From NCBI RefSeq assembly GCF_001514115.1, contig NZ_KQ948482.1:1-58195 (forward strand): a stretch of 58,195 nucleotides of DNA, written 5' to 3'. Shown here in pieces: positions 40,558 through 49,582 of this stretch. A program made the position numbers and the translations under genes. Within the stretch, counting starts at the first letter, position 1. Each line of letters opens with the position of its first letter. This stretch comes from Streptomyces olivochromogenes (lineage in GTDB: Bacteria > Actinomycetota > Actinomycetes > Streptomycetales > Streptomycetaceae). The notes beneath the pieces were generated by a model. It did not search any database, was not told the DNA's origin, and saw only the letters and a list, made by a program, of their open reading frames with translations.

Positions 40558-41198
40558 CCACTTCCATGCCGCGCTCACCTCGCATGCTGGTCATCGCCAC
40601 CGTCCTGCTGGCTGTGTGCGGGCTGGGCCTGCTGGCCGTCCCCCAGGCCCGGGAGCCGTCGGGCTCGCCGAAGGCGCCGGGCTCCTCAGCCCCGGTGACC
40701 CGCTCTCCGGCGGCCTCCCCCGCCAGAGGCTCTGCGGCGAACGACGTGCCCGCGCCGGCCCACGCAGCAAGCAATCCCACCAGGGGCGCCGCCGCCGTGT
40801 CTGCGCTGCCGCCGCACGGCGAAGGCGTGGCAGGCGACCGCGCTATTCAGGAGGCACTGGACGCAGCCTGGCCGCCGGACCTCCCGCCGGGTGACGCGCG
40901 GCAGCTGCTGGCGATGGGCCGGTCCCTGCTGCGGGCGGACGCCACCGGCGCCGGCCGCGGGAGGTGGCCCGCGGTCTTTACCGCCGAAGGCCGGGCGCTG
41001 GCACCGGCGTTCGCCCGCTTCCGCATCCAGGCCGCGATCGCCCGCCGCGACGGCGGAGGCGGCCGGGCCGTGGTCCACCTGGTGTGGGCCGGGGCCGACC
41101 GCGGCGGCACCTATACCGACGGCCGCATCACCGACTGGCGCTTCACCCACACCACAAGGAAGGGATCGCCCACGTGGACTCCGCTGCCCCGTACCTGA
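40554..41198 (+). CDS. Anchored transfer-operon protein, 214 aa
   Basis: A 214-residue protein with one N-terminal membrane helix (MLVIATVLLAVCGLGLLAV), a Ser/Pro/Ala-rich linker and a C-terminal soluble domain (LLAMGRSLLRADATGAGRGRWPAVF..., RRDGGGGRAVVHLVWAGADRGGTY) likely outside the membrane. The beta-rich end could be an NTF2-like module. GTG at 40554 overlaps the upstream stop. Role in the T4SS unknown. Confidence 0.75.
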   Translation: MTTSMPRSPRMLVIATVLLAVCGLGLLAVPQAREPSGSPKAPGSSAPVTRSPAASPARGSAANDVPAPAHAASNPTRGAAAVSALPPHGEGVAGDRAIQEALDAAWPPDLPPGDARQLLAMGRSLLRADATGAGRGRWPAVFTAEGRALAPAFARFRIQAAIARRDGGGGRAVVHLVWAGADRGGTYTDGRITDWRFTHTTRKGSPTWTPLPRT

Positions 41199-43795
41199 AC
41201 GCCGGTGAGACGGCGTCCGGACAGGTGCCCGGCCTGCTCACCGCGCTTGCCCACGGCGCCGGATGGCTCACCGGCCACTGGTATCTGTTCGTGCTGGCTC
41301 TCGCCCTGGTCTGGGGGGTGGGCGAGATCGTCGTACGGCGGCTGGCACTGAAGGCGTCGGCCGAGCGGATGGCGCTTGAACTCGCAGCGTCCCGGCACTT
41401 CGACCCGGGCCTGGAGGAGATCTTCCGCCGCGGGGTGCAGCTGGCCCGCGCCTCCACCAGCATGCCCTGGTGGGCGCCGCGAAGGTCGAAGGCGGTGCAG
41501 ATCAGGCTGCGCGCCGACGGCTCCAGCCCGCTCCGCTACCGGATCGAAGGGCCGGCCGGTGCGCAGCGTCTGCTGTCCATCACGCCGTTCGGCCCGGACG
41601 TTACCGTCAGCCGGGCCCGGCCGATCGCCGACGAGCCGCGCGAGCACACCGTGCGGGCGGAGTTCATCCTGCGGGGCAGGCTCACCGCTCCGCTGCGTGA
41701 GGTGCCGCTGGATCCGGACCCGCTGCAGCCCCTCGTGGACGCGGTGTCCGATCTGCGGGCCGATCTCGGTGACCTCGCCGAAGTCCGCCTGGACATTCAG
41801 CGGGCGCCGAAGTGGGCGCTGCGGGCGCGCCGTCTGCAGCTGATGCAGGCCGCGCGGCGCGCGGAGCGTCGCGAGACCGCGCGTGCTGCCCGCTGGGTGC
41901 GGCGCGACGCAGCGGGGTTCGAGGACTCGCTCGGCTGGCATCTGCAGCAGCTCGTCAGCGGCAGGCAGGGCGGGGCCGCCGGGCGGCGGCTGGTCATGCC
42001 GCCGGTGCCGCGCCGGGTGGACCGGGCCGAGGCGCTGGGCAAGCTCGCCGAGGACGACCACCTGGTGCGGGTGCAGCTGCTGATCATGTGCGCGTCCAGG
42101 GTGGAAGGCCGCGCTCAGGCCCGGCTCGCGCAACTCCAGGCCGCTCTGGACGTGTTCGGCGGGCGCTCCCGGTGGGCGATGCGCGGGCTGCGGGTGGGTC
42201 CGTGGCGGCTGGGCGCCGATCACTGGCCCAGCCGCCGTGCTTTCGAGCGGCGCTGGAGGCATGGGTACTGCCAGCCGCCGCGGGCCAACTGGGTCCGGCT
42301 GGAGGAGCTCACCGGTCTGCTCAAGCCGCCGACCGTGCACTGCCGGCTGCCGCTGCTCGCCGGTGACCTGCCGTCCTTCACCTTCAGTGACCCCGAGCTG
42401 CTGCTGCAGGGCCTCTACCGGGGCCCGGACGGGCGCCGTCGCATGGTGGCCACCTACGCGGCCGAGACCCTGTTCGAGTGCGCCGTAGGCAAGGCGGGCG
42501 GCGGCAAAACCGAACGCGCCCTCGCCCAGGCCATCGGCTGGGCCCACGCCGGTGGCGGGCTGATGTTCCTCGATCCGCACCGCGACTCCTGGCCGCGCGC
42601 CGCGCCGTTCCTCGCCCACGACCACCTCATGGACCGGATCGCGCTGATCGACCTCAACGCCAACGGCCCAGCTCCCCGGGTCAGTTCGTGGAATCCGCTG
42701 GGCATGGAGCACGGGCCGGCCCCGCACGAGGTCGTCGAGGCCCTCACCGATGCCTTCGCCGCCGCCCTGGGGTGGGACGACGCGAACGCACCCCGCGCGA
42801 TCACCATCCTCACGGCCGCGCTGTCCGTGCTCGTCGCCGTCAACCAGGGCGCCTGCCAGGCAGGCTGCCCAGAGGACCAGGCCACGGTCTTTCACACGCG
42901 GGCCCTGCTCACCGACCCCGGCTTCCGCGCTGCGGCACTCGCCGCCACCGCCGACCGGCTCGACGAAGAGAGCCGCTCCTGGTGGAAGACCGTGTTCCCG
43001 GCCCTGCCCGCCGACGCCTTCGCCGTCGTCCTGAACCCCCTCGCCCGGCTGGCTGCCAACCCCGTCACCCGGGCCTTCCTCGGCCAGGGGGCCGGCGTCT
43101 ACAACGCCCGCGCCGCGATGGACCACCGGATGATCGTGTGGGTGTGCCCGGCGGGGAACGGGCCCACCGACCGGCTGCTGACCGCCCTGCTCGCCCGGGA
43201 CCTTTTGCGCGCGGTGCGCTCGCGCCGCGACACCCCCGAGAACGGCCGGGTGCCCTTCCGGCTGTACTTCGACGAGCTGATCACCCTGACCGGCGCAGCC
43301 CCGGAAACCATCGCGTCGATGTTCGAGGACTTCCGCAAGTACAAGGCCACCGTCCACGGCATGACCCAGCTCCTCGCCCGCCTTCCGGCCCCGGTGCGCC
43401 TGTCGCTGACCCAGAACGCCTCCACGCTGGCCAGCACGGCCGGCTCCACATCGGCCATCGCGCCCATCACCGCCGAGTGGGGCGACAGCCCCACCCCGGC
43501 CCAGGTCGCCGTCCTGGACCGCTTCGAGCACTACGTGTCGCTGACCGTCCGCGGCCGCCGTATCGGACCGCTGCGCCTCACCGGACCCCATCTCGACGAG
43601 GTGTTCGCCGACCAGGCCCGCCCCGGCAAAGTCGCCGCCCTTGAACACGCCGCCCGGGCCACCGCCGGCGCGCTTCCCCTCGATCAGCTCACCGCCCGCG
43701 CGGCCGGCCAACTCGACCGCGTGGCCGCCTTCCTCGCCCAGCACACCCCCGCCAGCGCGCCAGCGCGCCTGGACAAGTCGAAGGGATACCAGTGA
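41174..43795 (+). CDS. Type IV coupling-protein-like ATPase
   Basis: An 873-residue protein. One membrane helix (HWYLFVLALALVWGVGEIVV) near the start is followed by an N-terminal domain of about 390 residues and a VirD4/TraG-type ATPase domain. Walker A is GKAGGGKT near residue 440, LMFLDPHRDSWPRA follows, and Walker B is FRLYFDELITL near residue 695. A conserved TVHGMTQLLARL sensor segment lies downstream. It should recruit the relaxase-DNA complex to the T4SS. GTG at 41174 (AGGAAGGGA upstream) lies inside the end of the previous gene, a 25-base overlap. Confidence 0.85.
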   Translation: MDSAAPYLNAGETASGQVPGLLTALAHGAGWLTGHWYLFVLALALVWGVGEIVVRRLALKASAERMALELAASRHFDPGLEEIFRRGVQLARASTSMPWWAPRRSKAVQIRLRADGSSPLRYRIEGPAGAQRLLSITPFGPDVTVSRARPIADEPREHTVRAEFILRGRLTAPLREVPLDPDPLQPLVDAVSDLRADLGDLAEVRLDIQRAPKWALRARRLQLMQAARRAERRETARAARWVRRDAAGFEDSLGWHLQQLVSGRQGGAAGRRLVMPPVPRRVDRAEALGKLAEDDHLVRVQLLIMCASRVEGRAQARLAQLQAALDVFGGRSRWAMRGLRVGPWRLGADHWPSRRAFERRWRHGYCQPPRANWVRLEELTGLLKPPTVHCRLPLLAGDLPSFTFSDPELLLQGLYRGPDGRRRMVATYAAETLFECAVGKAGGGKTERALAQAIGWAHAGGGLMFLDPHRDSWPRAAPFLAHDHLMDRIALIDLNANGPAPRVSSWNPLGMEHGPAPHEVVEALTDAFAAALGWDDANAPRAITILTAALSVLVAVNQGACQAGCPEDQATVFHTRALLTDPGFRAAALAATADRLDEESRSWWKTVFPALPADAFAVVLNPLARLAANPVTRAFLGQGAGVYNARAAMDHRMIVWVCPAGNGPTDRLLTALLARDLLRAVRSRRDTPENGRVPFRLYFDELITLTGAAPETIASMFEDFRKYKATVHGMTQLLARLPAPVRLSLTQNASTLASTAGSTSAIAPITAEWGDSPTPAQVAVLDRFEHYVSLTVRGRRIGPLRLTGPHLDEVFADQARPGKVAALEHAARATAGALPLDQLTARAAGQLDRVAAFLAQHTPASAPARLDKSKGYQ

Positions 43796-44718
43796 CCACC
43801 GCCCCGCTCTCCGCCCGTTCCGAGCCGTCCGGGCTCGTGCCGAGTCCCGTCGAGCCGCTGCCGCACCAGCTCCTGGCCGCGCTCGCCCAGCACCGCATGG
43901 CCACCACCAGCCAGCTCCACACCCTGCTGCGGCCCCACGCGACCCGGCAGACACTCTCCAACCCGCTCAACAGGCTGCGCATCAGAGGCCTGCTCGACTA
44001 CACGGTGCTGCCGCAGTCCAACCGGTCCCGCGCCTGGTTCCTGACCCCCGACGGCGCCCGCCTCACCCGGGACTGGCCGGCGCTGCGCGGCCGTCCCCCC
44101 TACCCCATCACCTCGGCGACAGCCGCCTCCCTGCGCACCCCGCACACCCTCACCGTGGTCCGCTCCCACCTGGCCTTCGTCGCCGACGCCCGCCGCCGCG
44201 GTGACGAGCACGGCCACCTGGACTGGACACCCGAGATCTCCCACCCGCTCAGCGACGGCGAGAAAGTCATCGCCGACGCAGTCATGCACTACACCCTCGC
44301 CGGCAGTGAACAGCGCACGAAACTACGGGCGTTCATCGAAGTCGACCGCGCCACCATGGGCAGCGAACGCCTCGCCGCAAAGCTGATCGAGTACGCGCGG
44401 CTGTGGTCGTACGAACCGCAGCCCATCGGCCGCGCACGCTCCCGACGCCAGCAGGCCGGAGCAGGGGCAGCCTGGCTGCGCTGGTATCCGGTCTTCCCAC
44501 GCGTGCTGTTCATCCTGACCGGCGCTACACCGCACGTACTGGCCAACCGGATCAGCGACCTGCAAGCCATGACCGAACAGCATCCACTCGTCGCCGCCCT
44601 CGCCCGCGAAGTGCCCCTCGGCGCCGCCGTCCTCGACGACCTCGAAACCCACGGCCCGACCGCACCGCGGTGGGTACCGCTGACCGGAGGGGAGCCACGA
44701 CCGTGGACCGAGCTGTGA
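43792..44718 (+). CDS. Replication-relaxation family protein
   Basis: A 308-residue member of the replication-relaxation family (PF13814): an N-terminal winged helix (LPHQLLAALAQHRMATTSQLHTLL, NRLRIRGLLDYTVL), then TPDGARLTRDW and a conserved HTLTVVRSHLAFVADARRRGDEHG region. The C-terminus has a nuclease-like look (AFIEVDRATMG, KLIEYARLW). Such proteins stand at the relaxase position of many actinobacterial conjugative elements and may nick or bind the transfer origin. GTG at 43792 overlaps the coupling-protein stop; it closes the operon. Confidence 0.85.
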   Translation: MTTAPLSARSEPSGLVPSPVEPLPHQLLAALAQHRMATTSQLHTLLRPHATRQTLSNPLNRLRIRGLLDYTVLPQSNRSRAWFLTPDGARLTRDWPALRGRPPYPITSATAASLRTPHTLTVVRSHLAFVADARRRGDEHGHLDWTPEISHPLSDGEKVIADAVMHYTLAGSEQRTKLRAFIEVDRATMGSERLAAKLIEYARLWSYEPQPIGRARSRRQQAGAGAAWLRWYPVFPRVLFILTGATPHVLANRISDLQAMTEQHPLVAALAREVPLGAAVLDDLETHGPTAPRWVPLTGGEPRPWTEL

Positions 44719-45002
44719 TGTTCCAAATTGCACGATCCAGGCCGCTTGAGGCGCCACATGCACAGCTGACGCGCACCAGCACTAAAAGACTGGGCTGGGA
44801 GAACGTCAACGAGGATGATTGGCGATTGCAAAGACAGGATGTGACTGAATTTGAGCCAAGTTACCCGTGTTGTTGGCTAATTCAGACAGAACCATCTGGC
44901 ATATGCGTAACCTTCTCACTACGCAAACGCACCAGACCGCGGACCTGGGGCTGCCGCATAGCGGCTGCCAGCGACTGCGGTGACGTCACACGGGGAGACA
45001 GC
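44719..45002. other. A+T-richer gap between transfer and pilus operons
   Basis: 284 bases with no supported gene, clearly less G+C-rich than the flanks. It probably contains the promoter of the pilus operon, but I could not assign a confident -10/-35 pair. CGGGGAGA (44991-44998) is the ribosome binding site for 45003. Confidence 0.55.
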
Positions 45003-45620
45003 GTGACACGAGCTCGACTTTGCTTGAGGATTTCTTCCGTTCCCGCCCGAAATCGCGCCGCGCTCGTTGCGCTCATCGGCTGCTGCGCCGTCGGCCTGAC
45101 TGCATGCAGCGACAACGGCACGGGTGACAACGCCGAGTCGTCAGCCACGCCGACGGCCGCCAATTCGTCGAACTCACCTTCACCGAGTCCGAGTTCCTCG
45201 GAAGCGGCCGAAAAGGCCGCTGCCCTCAATGCGTACAGCCGCATGTGGGATGAGCAGGTCAAGGCGTACGCGCAGACCGACATCAAGGGCACAGAACTCA
45301 AAACGTACGCGACCAAGGACGCTCTGGCCCGGGCAATGGGCGACCTGCTCGTCATGAAACAGGCCGGCACCGCGACCAAGGGTGCTCCGACGCACGACGC
45401 CAAGGTGACGTCGCTGACGCTGGGCGTGAAGATCCCGAAGGCGACGATCAGCGACTGCCTGGACATTTCGAAGTGGCCCACGGTCAAGAAGAAGACGGGT
45501 GCGGTTCAGCCGTTCCCGTCAAACCAGGCCACGCGCTACGTGACCACAGTCAACGCAGAAAAGTGGGGGAACCGGTGGATGATCACAAAGCTCACGCCAG
45601 ACGGCGCCCGCACCTGCTGA
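45003..45620 (+). CDS. Lipoprotein at the head of the pilus cluster
   Basis: A 205-residue lipoprotein. A basic start (RARLCLRISSVPARNRAAL), a hydrophobic stretch and the lipobox GLTAC are followed by a Ser/Pro-rich linker and a soluble domain (NAYSRMWDEQVKAYAQTDIKGTELKTYA..., WGNRWMITKLTPDG). The fold looks NTF2-like, as in many exported actinobacterial proteins. GTG at 45003 has GGGGAGA upstream. The next gene starts inside its end. Probably a cell-surface accessory of the Tad-like pilus. Confidence 0.8.
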   Translation: MTRARLCLRISSVPARNRAALVALIGCCAVGLTACSDNGTGDNAESSATPTAANSSNSPSPSPSSSEAAEKAAALNAYSRMWDEQVKAYAQTDIKGTELKTYATKDALARAMGDLLVMKQAGTATKGAPTHDAKVTSLTLGVKIPKATISDCLDISKWPTVKKKTGAVQPFPSNQATRYVTTVNAEKWGNRWMITKLTPDGARTC

Positions 45621-46513
45621 GACGCACCACCGCGGGCCTGCTCTCGGCGGCCGCACTGGGCTCCCTCACGACGCGGCCAGCCCACGCCAGCGATGACCCC
45701 GTCATCGGCGGCGACTGCGCCGGGGCATCAAGCTGGGTCACCGTCTGCCGCCAGGAGCCGGGAACCGGCAGCGGACAGAGCCAGGGCGACACGGCGTCGA
45801 ACGGCAAGGGCACCGGCAAAGGCAAAGGCACCGACAAGGCGCGCCCAGAGACCTGCGCGGTCGAGCGGCTCGACCCGCAGCCGCCAGCCAGCGACCCGGT
45901 CTGGAAGGGGCACAAGCCAGGCGACGGCGCGATCTACGCGCGGATCTGCCTGAGTCAGGCGCTAGGGGCAGCCGTCGGCACCGTGACACCTCCGCAGATC
46001 TTCTGGGCGGCCGCGGCACCCGCAGTCAACGTCGACCCCGAGCAACTGGCGCGAGAGGCCGTCGACCGGATGCTACTGACCGGCCCGTCCATCGTCAGCC
46101 CGCGAGCGGCAGGCAAGTACACCGTCGGCGTGCCCATGTGGATGTGGGTGAACCAGACGCCCACGACGTACGGGCCGAACACCGCTTTCGCGGGCCTGGC
46201 CGGGGTGACCGTCACCGCCACCGCCAAAGTCAGCAAGATCGTGTGGAAGCTGGGTGACGGCGAGTCGGTGACGTGCAACGGCCCGGGCACACGGTACGAG
46301 GCATCGGTCGGCAAACAGGAGTCGCCGACGTGCGGCCACACCTACACCCGCACCTCGGCCTCGCAGTCCGGCGGCAAGTACGCGGTAACCGCGACGGCGA
46401 CGTGGACGGTGGACTGGCAGGTGGCCGGGGGCGGCGGCCAGGCCGGCCAGTTCACCGAAGTGAGGCAGTCCCAGATGCAGGTGGCGATCGGCGAAGTGCA
46501 GGTTGTCGGGTAG
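45575..46513 (+). CDS. Secreted protein of the Tad-like cluster
   Basis: A 312-residue protein. A twin-Arg-like basic N-terminus (RRRPHLLRRTTAGLLSAAALG) precedes TRPAHA, a probable signal peptide cleavage site. A Gly/Lys-rich linker follows, then a beta-rich domain (FAGLAGVTVTATAKVSKIVWKLGDGES, YTRTSASQSGGKYAVTATATW) resembling a PKD/Ig-like module, often mislabelled ATP/GTP-binding in streptomycetes. GTG at 45575 overlaps the lipoprotein gene by 46 bases. It probably decorates or anchors the pilus on the cell wall. Confidence 0.75.
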   Translation: MDDHKAHARRRPHLLRRTTAGLLSAAALGSLTTRPAHASDDPVIGGDCAGASSWVTVCRQEPGTGSGQSQGDTASNGKGTGKGKGTDKARPETCAVERLDPQPPASDPVWKGHKPGDGAIYARICLSQALGAAVGTVTPPQIFWAAAAPAVNVDPEQLAREAVDRMLLTGPSIVSPRAAGKYTVGVPMWMWVNQTPTTYGPNTAFAGLAGVTVTATAKVSKIVWKLGDGESVTCNGPGTRYEASVGKQESPTCGHTYTRTSASQSGGKYAVTATATWTVDWQVAGGGGQAGQFTEVRQSQMQVAIGEVQVVG

Positions 46514-46534
46514 CACCCCGAAGGGAAACGAGCG

Positions 46535-47236
46535 TTGAGTAAGACGAAGGAACGCACACCAGACGCCGCCGCGAACGGGGTGCCCCCGCAAGGACGGGCG
46601 GCCGGACCGGTGGCACCTCCCCGCGTTTCGGCCCGCAGGCGCAGGCCCGGCATGATCGCCCTGTCGCTGGCACTGATCGCTGCGGGCGGAGCCAGCGTTG
46701 CCGTGCTGCTGCTGCAGGTCGGCCACCGGACGCAGGTCGTCACCGTGGTGCGCGACGTGCAGGTCGGCCAGGTCCTCACCGAGCAGGACCTGGGGCAGGC
46801 GTCCATCTCCCTGGACCCGGCCGTCAAGACGGTGAAAGCCGACGACCTTGGCTCGGTGGTGGGCAAGCGGGCCGCGGTCGAGCTCAAGCCCGGCTCGCTG
46901 CTCACCCCGTCACAGGTGACGAAGGACTCGCTGGTCAAGGCGGGCGAACAGCTGGTCCCGATCGGGCTCAAGCCCGAACAGGTGCCGGCCACCGAGCTCG
47001 TGCCGGGCCAGAAGGTGCAGCTCGTCCATGTCCCGGCGCAGGGGGAGACGGCGAAGGCTTCCGGTATCCCGCCGGAGTCCATCGCGGGACGGGTGGTGAA
47101 GGCATCCAAGGCCGCGCCCGGCACCGGCATCGTGGTCGTCGACGTCGCCACCTCCGCCAACGACGGCCCGACGGTCGCCTCCTGGGTGTCCTCCAGCACA
47201 CTGCGGCTCGTCCTCGATGCGCAGGGCGGCAGCTGA
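46535..47236 (+). CDS. CpaB/RcpC-like SAF-domain protein
   Basis: A 233-residue protein. A disordered basic N-terminus, one membrane helix (MIALSLALIAAGGASVAVLLLQV) and an SAF domain (TVVRDVQVGQVLTEQDL, SLDPAVKTVKADDL, LKPGSLLTPSQV), followed by a beta-rich end, match CpaB/RcpC of Flp (Tad) pili, which helps assembly of the outer part of the apparatus. TTG at 46535 follows GGGAAA. The stop overlaps the next start by one base. Confidence 0.85.
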   Translation: MSKTKERTPDAAANGVPPQGRAAGPVAPPRVSARRRRPGMIALSLALIAAGGASVAVLLLQVGHRTQVVTVVRDVQVGQVLTEQDLGQASISLDPAVKTVKADDLGSVVGKRAAVELKPGSLLTPSQVTKDSLVKAGEQLVPIGLKPEQVPATELVPGQKVQLVHVPAQGETAKASGIPPESIAGRVVKASKAAPGTGIVVVDVATSANDGPTVASWVSSSTLRLVLDAQGGS

Positions 47237-48075
47237 TGAGTGTCATCGCTCTGGCCGGCTGCAGCGGCGCTCCCGGTGTGACCACCACCGCCCTGGCTCT
47301 GCTGCTGACCTGGCCGCTGGAGCCGGGCCGGAAAGTAATCCTCGCGGAGTGCGACCCGGACGGTGGCGCGGTCCTGCACGGCCTGCTGCAAGGCACACTC
47401 GGCGACCGGTACGGGCTGCGGAACCTGTCGGTCGCCGCCCGCAAGGGTGAGCTGCAGGAGGCGTTCTGGCGCCAGCTGATCGACCTGAGCTCCGAGGACA
47501 GTAAGGCGGAGTCGCCCCGGGACCGGCTGCTACTGCCGGGCCTGACCGAACCAGCGCAGGCGGCCGGGCTCGGCCCGGTATGGGAGTCGCTGGCCGACAT
47601 GCTCACTGGCATCGACGCCTTGCCCGTGCACGGTCATGACGTGCTGATCGATCTGGGGCGCAGTGGCGCCTTCGGGCCGTCTTCCGGGGTCCTCGCGCAG
47701 CGTGCGGACGCGGTGGTCGTGGTGGTGCGCAACACGCTGCGCTGTCTGCAGGCTGCCCAGCCTCGTGTGGAGGCGTTGGAGGAGCGTGCGGGCGACGTCG
47801 GGCTGGTGGTGATCGACGAGGGTCCGTATCCGGCTGGTGAGGTGCAGCGGGTGCTGGGGGTTCCGGTGGTGGCGACGCTTCCGTACGCGCCGAAGGAGGC
47901 CCGGGTGTTGTCCGACGGCGCCGAACAGGCCCGTCATTTCACCAGGTCGGCGTTGATGAAGGCGGCCAGGACAACGAGTGCGCTGCTGGTGCAGCGGGCT
48001 GCAGCACGCAGGGCCCGGCTCGCTCCCCGCGCTGCCGGTCCGGCTGGAGGCGGGCGGGTGAGTCATGCGCGGTAA
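47236..48075 (+). CDS. CpaE/TadZ-like MinD-family protein
   Basis: A 279-residue protein of the MinD/ParA superfamily at the CpaE position. The deviant Walker A reads GCSGAPGVTTTALAL: both lysines of the KGGxGKT signature are missing. Walker A' aspartates (LAECDPDGGAVLHGLLQ) and the HDVLIDLGR strand are kept. It probably positions the CpaF motor at the membrane through binding rather than ATP turnover. The unstructured Arg/Ala-rich C-terminus overlaps the CpaF gene by 11 bases. Confidence 0.8.
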   Translation: MSVIALAGCSGAPGVTTTALALLLTWPLEPGRKVILAECDPDGGAVLHGLLQGTLGDRYGLRNLSVAARKGELQEAFWRQLIDLSSEDSKAESPRDRLLLPGLTEPAQAAGLGPVWESLADMLTGIDALPVHGHDVLIDLGRSGAFGPSSGVLAQRADAVVVVVRNTLRCLQAAQPRVEALEERAGDVGLVVIDEGPYPAGEVQRVLGVPVVATLPYAPKEARVLSDGAEQARHFTRSALMKAARTTSALLVQRAAARRARLAPRAAGPAGGGRVSHAR

Positions 48076-49582
48076 GCCGATTCACGCAGATCCCTCTGTG
48101 CGCCCGCTCCACGTCAACGGCCATCCGCTGCAGGGCGGCTGGCCGGCGCAGGCCACCGGTGTACCCGGGGAGGGCTCTGCCTCGAGCCCGCAGGCGCTCG
48201 GCGCTACGCCGCAGGTCACCGTGGACTACGCGGTCGCCGGGCACATCAAGTCGCAGGTCGCCAAGCAGCGTGAAGAGCTCCTCAAGACTAGTCCGATGGT
48301 GGACCGGGCCAGCGAGGAACAGCTGTGTCTGCGCTGGATCAACGACGCGGTGGCGCTGTGGTCCGACGCGCAGGCCCTTGAGCGGGGTGTCAACCCGACT
48401 CCGGCCGAGGATGATGCGCTGCGGCGCGCTGTGTATGACCTGCTGTTCCGTGCGGGGCGGCTGCAGCCGTACCTCGACGACCCGGATGTGGAGGACATCT
48501 TCATCCAGGGCCACGATGAGGTGTGGCTCGACTACGGCAACGGACAGCGCAAGTTCGTGGGAGCGATCGCCGACTCTGAGGAAGAACTTCTCGAACTGCT
48601 GCGGGAACTGGCCCGCGAGTCGGGACACAGCGAGCGCACGATCTCCACCGCGAACCCGCTGCTGGCGCTGGCGCTGCCGGACGGCTCCCGGCTGCAGGCG
48701 ATCACCGATGTGAGCCCGATGACCTATGCGGTCATCCGCCGTCACCGGGTCGAACACGCCGACCTGAACGACATGATGCAACTGGGCACCATCGACCCGA
48801 TCCTCAAGGAGTTCCTGGCCGCCTGCGTGCGCGCCGAGAAGAACGTGATGATCGCGGGCAAGCAAAAGGTCGGCAAGACCAGTCTGCTGCGGGCGATGCT
48901 CAAGGAGTTCGGCCCGGAAACCCGGTTCGCGACCATCCAGACCGAGGACGAGCTGCACGCGCACACCAACGGCTACCACCGCCAGGTCGTCTCGCTGGTA
49001 GCCCGCGAATCCAACGGTGAGAAGGACGCCACCGGTCGCGGGGCCGGCGAGATCTCCCTGCTGGATCTGATGCATCCCGCGCTGCGGATGTCGCTGGAGC
49101 GGATCGTGGTGGGCGAGGTCCGCGGGCCGGAAGTCGTCGCGATGATGCAGGCATTGACCAACGGCGCGGGCGGCAACCTGTGCACCATCCACGCGCGTCG
49201 CCCCGACATCGTCTTCGACCGGATCGCCGAGCTCTACGCGCTCGCCCAGGGCAACCTGTCCGAAGGGCTCGCCTACCGGCAGATCGCCAACGGCCTGGAC
49301 TTCATCGTCTACGTGTCGATGGTCGACGAGACGCAGATCGGCGGCCGGAGGCACCGGTTCGTCTCCCACATCGTGGAGGTCACCGGCATCGGTGAGTCCG
49401 GGCGTCCCGCCACCAACGAGATCTTCGCGCCGCGTCCCGACATCGGGGAGGTGCGGGCGGTGCCGCAGATGGATCCGGCCTGTATCGACGACCTGCGCCG
49501 TGTCGGCTTCGACTCCCAGCTGCTGCAGCACGTCTACGGCGCCTGGAGCGGGCCGCTGCCGCTGAAGGTGAGGAGCGCATGA
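48065..49582 (+). CDS. cpaF: CpaF/TadA pilus ATPase
   Basis: A 505-residue secretion ATPase. The N-terminal part ends in the conserved PDVEDIFIQGHDEVWLDYGNG segment. Walker A is GKQKVGKTSLL near residue 264, the Asp box IQTEDELHAH and Walker B IVVGEVRGPEV near residue 346 follow, and NGAGGNLCTIHAR completes the family motifs. It is the cytoplasmic motor of the Tad pilus. ATG at 48065; the stop overlaps the TadB start (ATGA). Confidence 0.9.
   Translation: MRGKPIHADPSVRPLHVNGHPLQGGWPAQATGVPGEGSASSPQALGATPQVTVDYAVAGHIKSQVAKQREELLKTSPMVDRASEEQLCLRWINDAVALWSDAQALERGVNPTPAEDDALRRAVYDLLFRAGRLQPYLDDPDVEDIFIQGHDEVWLDYGNGQRKFVGAIADSEEELLELLRELARESGHSERTISTANPLLALALPDGSRLQAITDVSPMTYAVIRRHRVEHADLNDMMQLGTIDPILKEFLAACVRAEKNVMIAGKQKVGKTSLLRAMLKEFGPETRFATIQTEDELHAHTNGYHRQVVSLVARESNGEKDATGRGAGEISLLDLMHPALRMSLERIVVGEVRGPEVVAMMQALTNGAGGNLCTIHARRPDIVFDRIAELYALAQGNLSEGLAYRQIANGLDFIVYVSMVDETQIGGRRHRFVSHIVEVTGIGESGRPATNEIFAPRPDIGEVRAVPQMDPACIDDLRRVGFDSQLLQHVYGAWSGPLPLKVRSA

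Noticed and set aside
41111..43954. Long reverse open frame opposite the coupling ATPase
   Set aside because: Shadow of a gene with clear Walker motifs; the reverse translation is low-complexity Gly/Arg/Pro.
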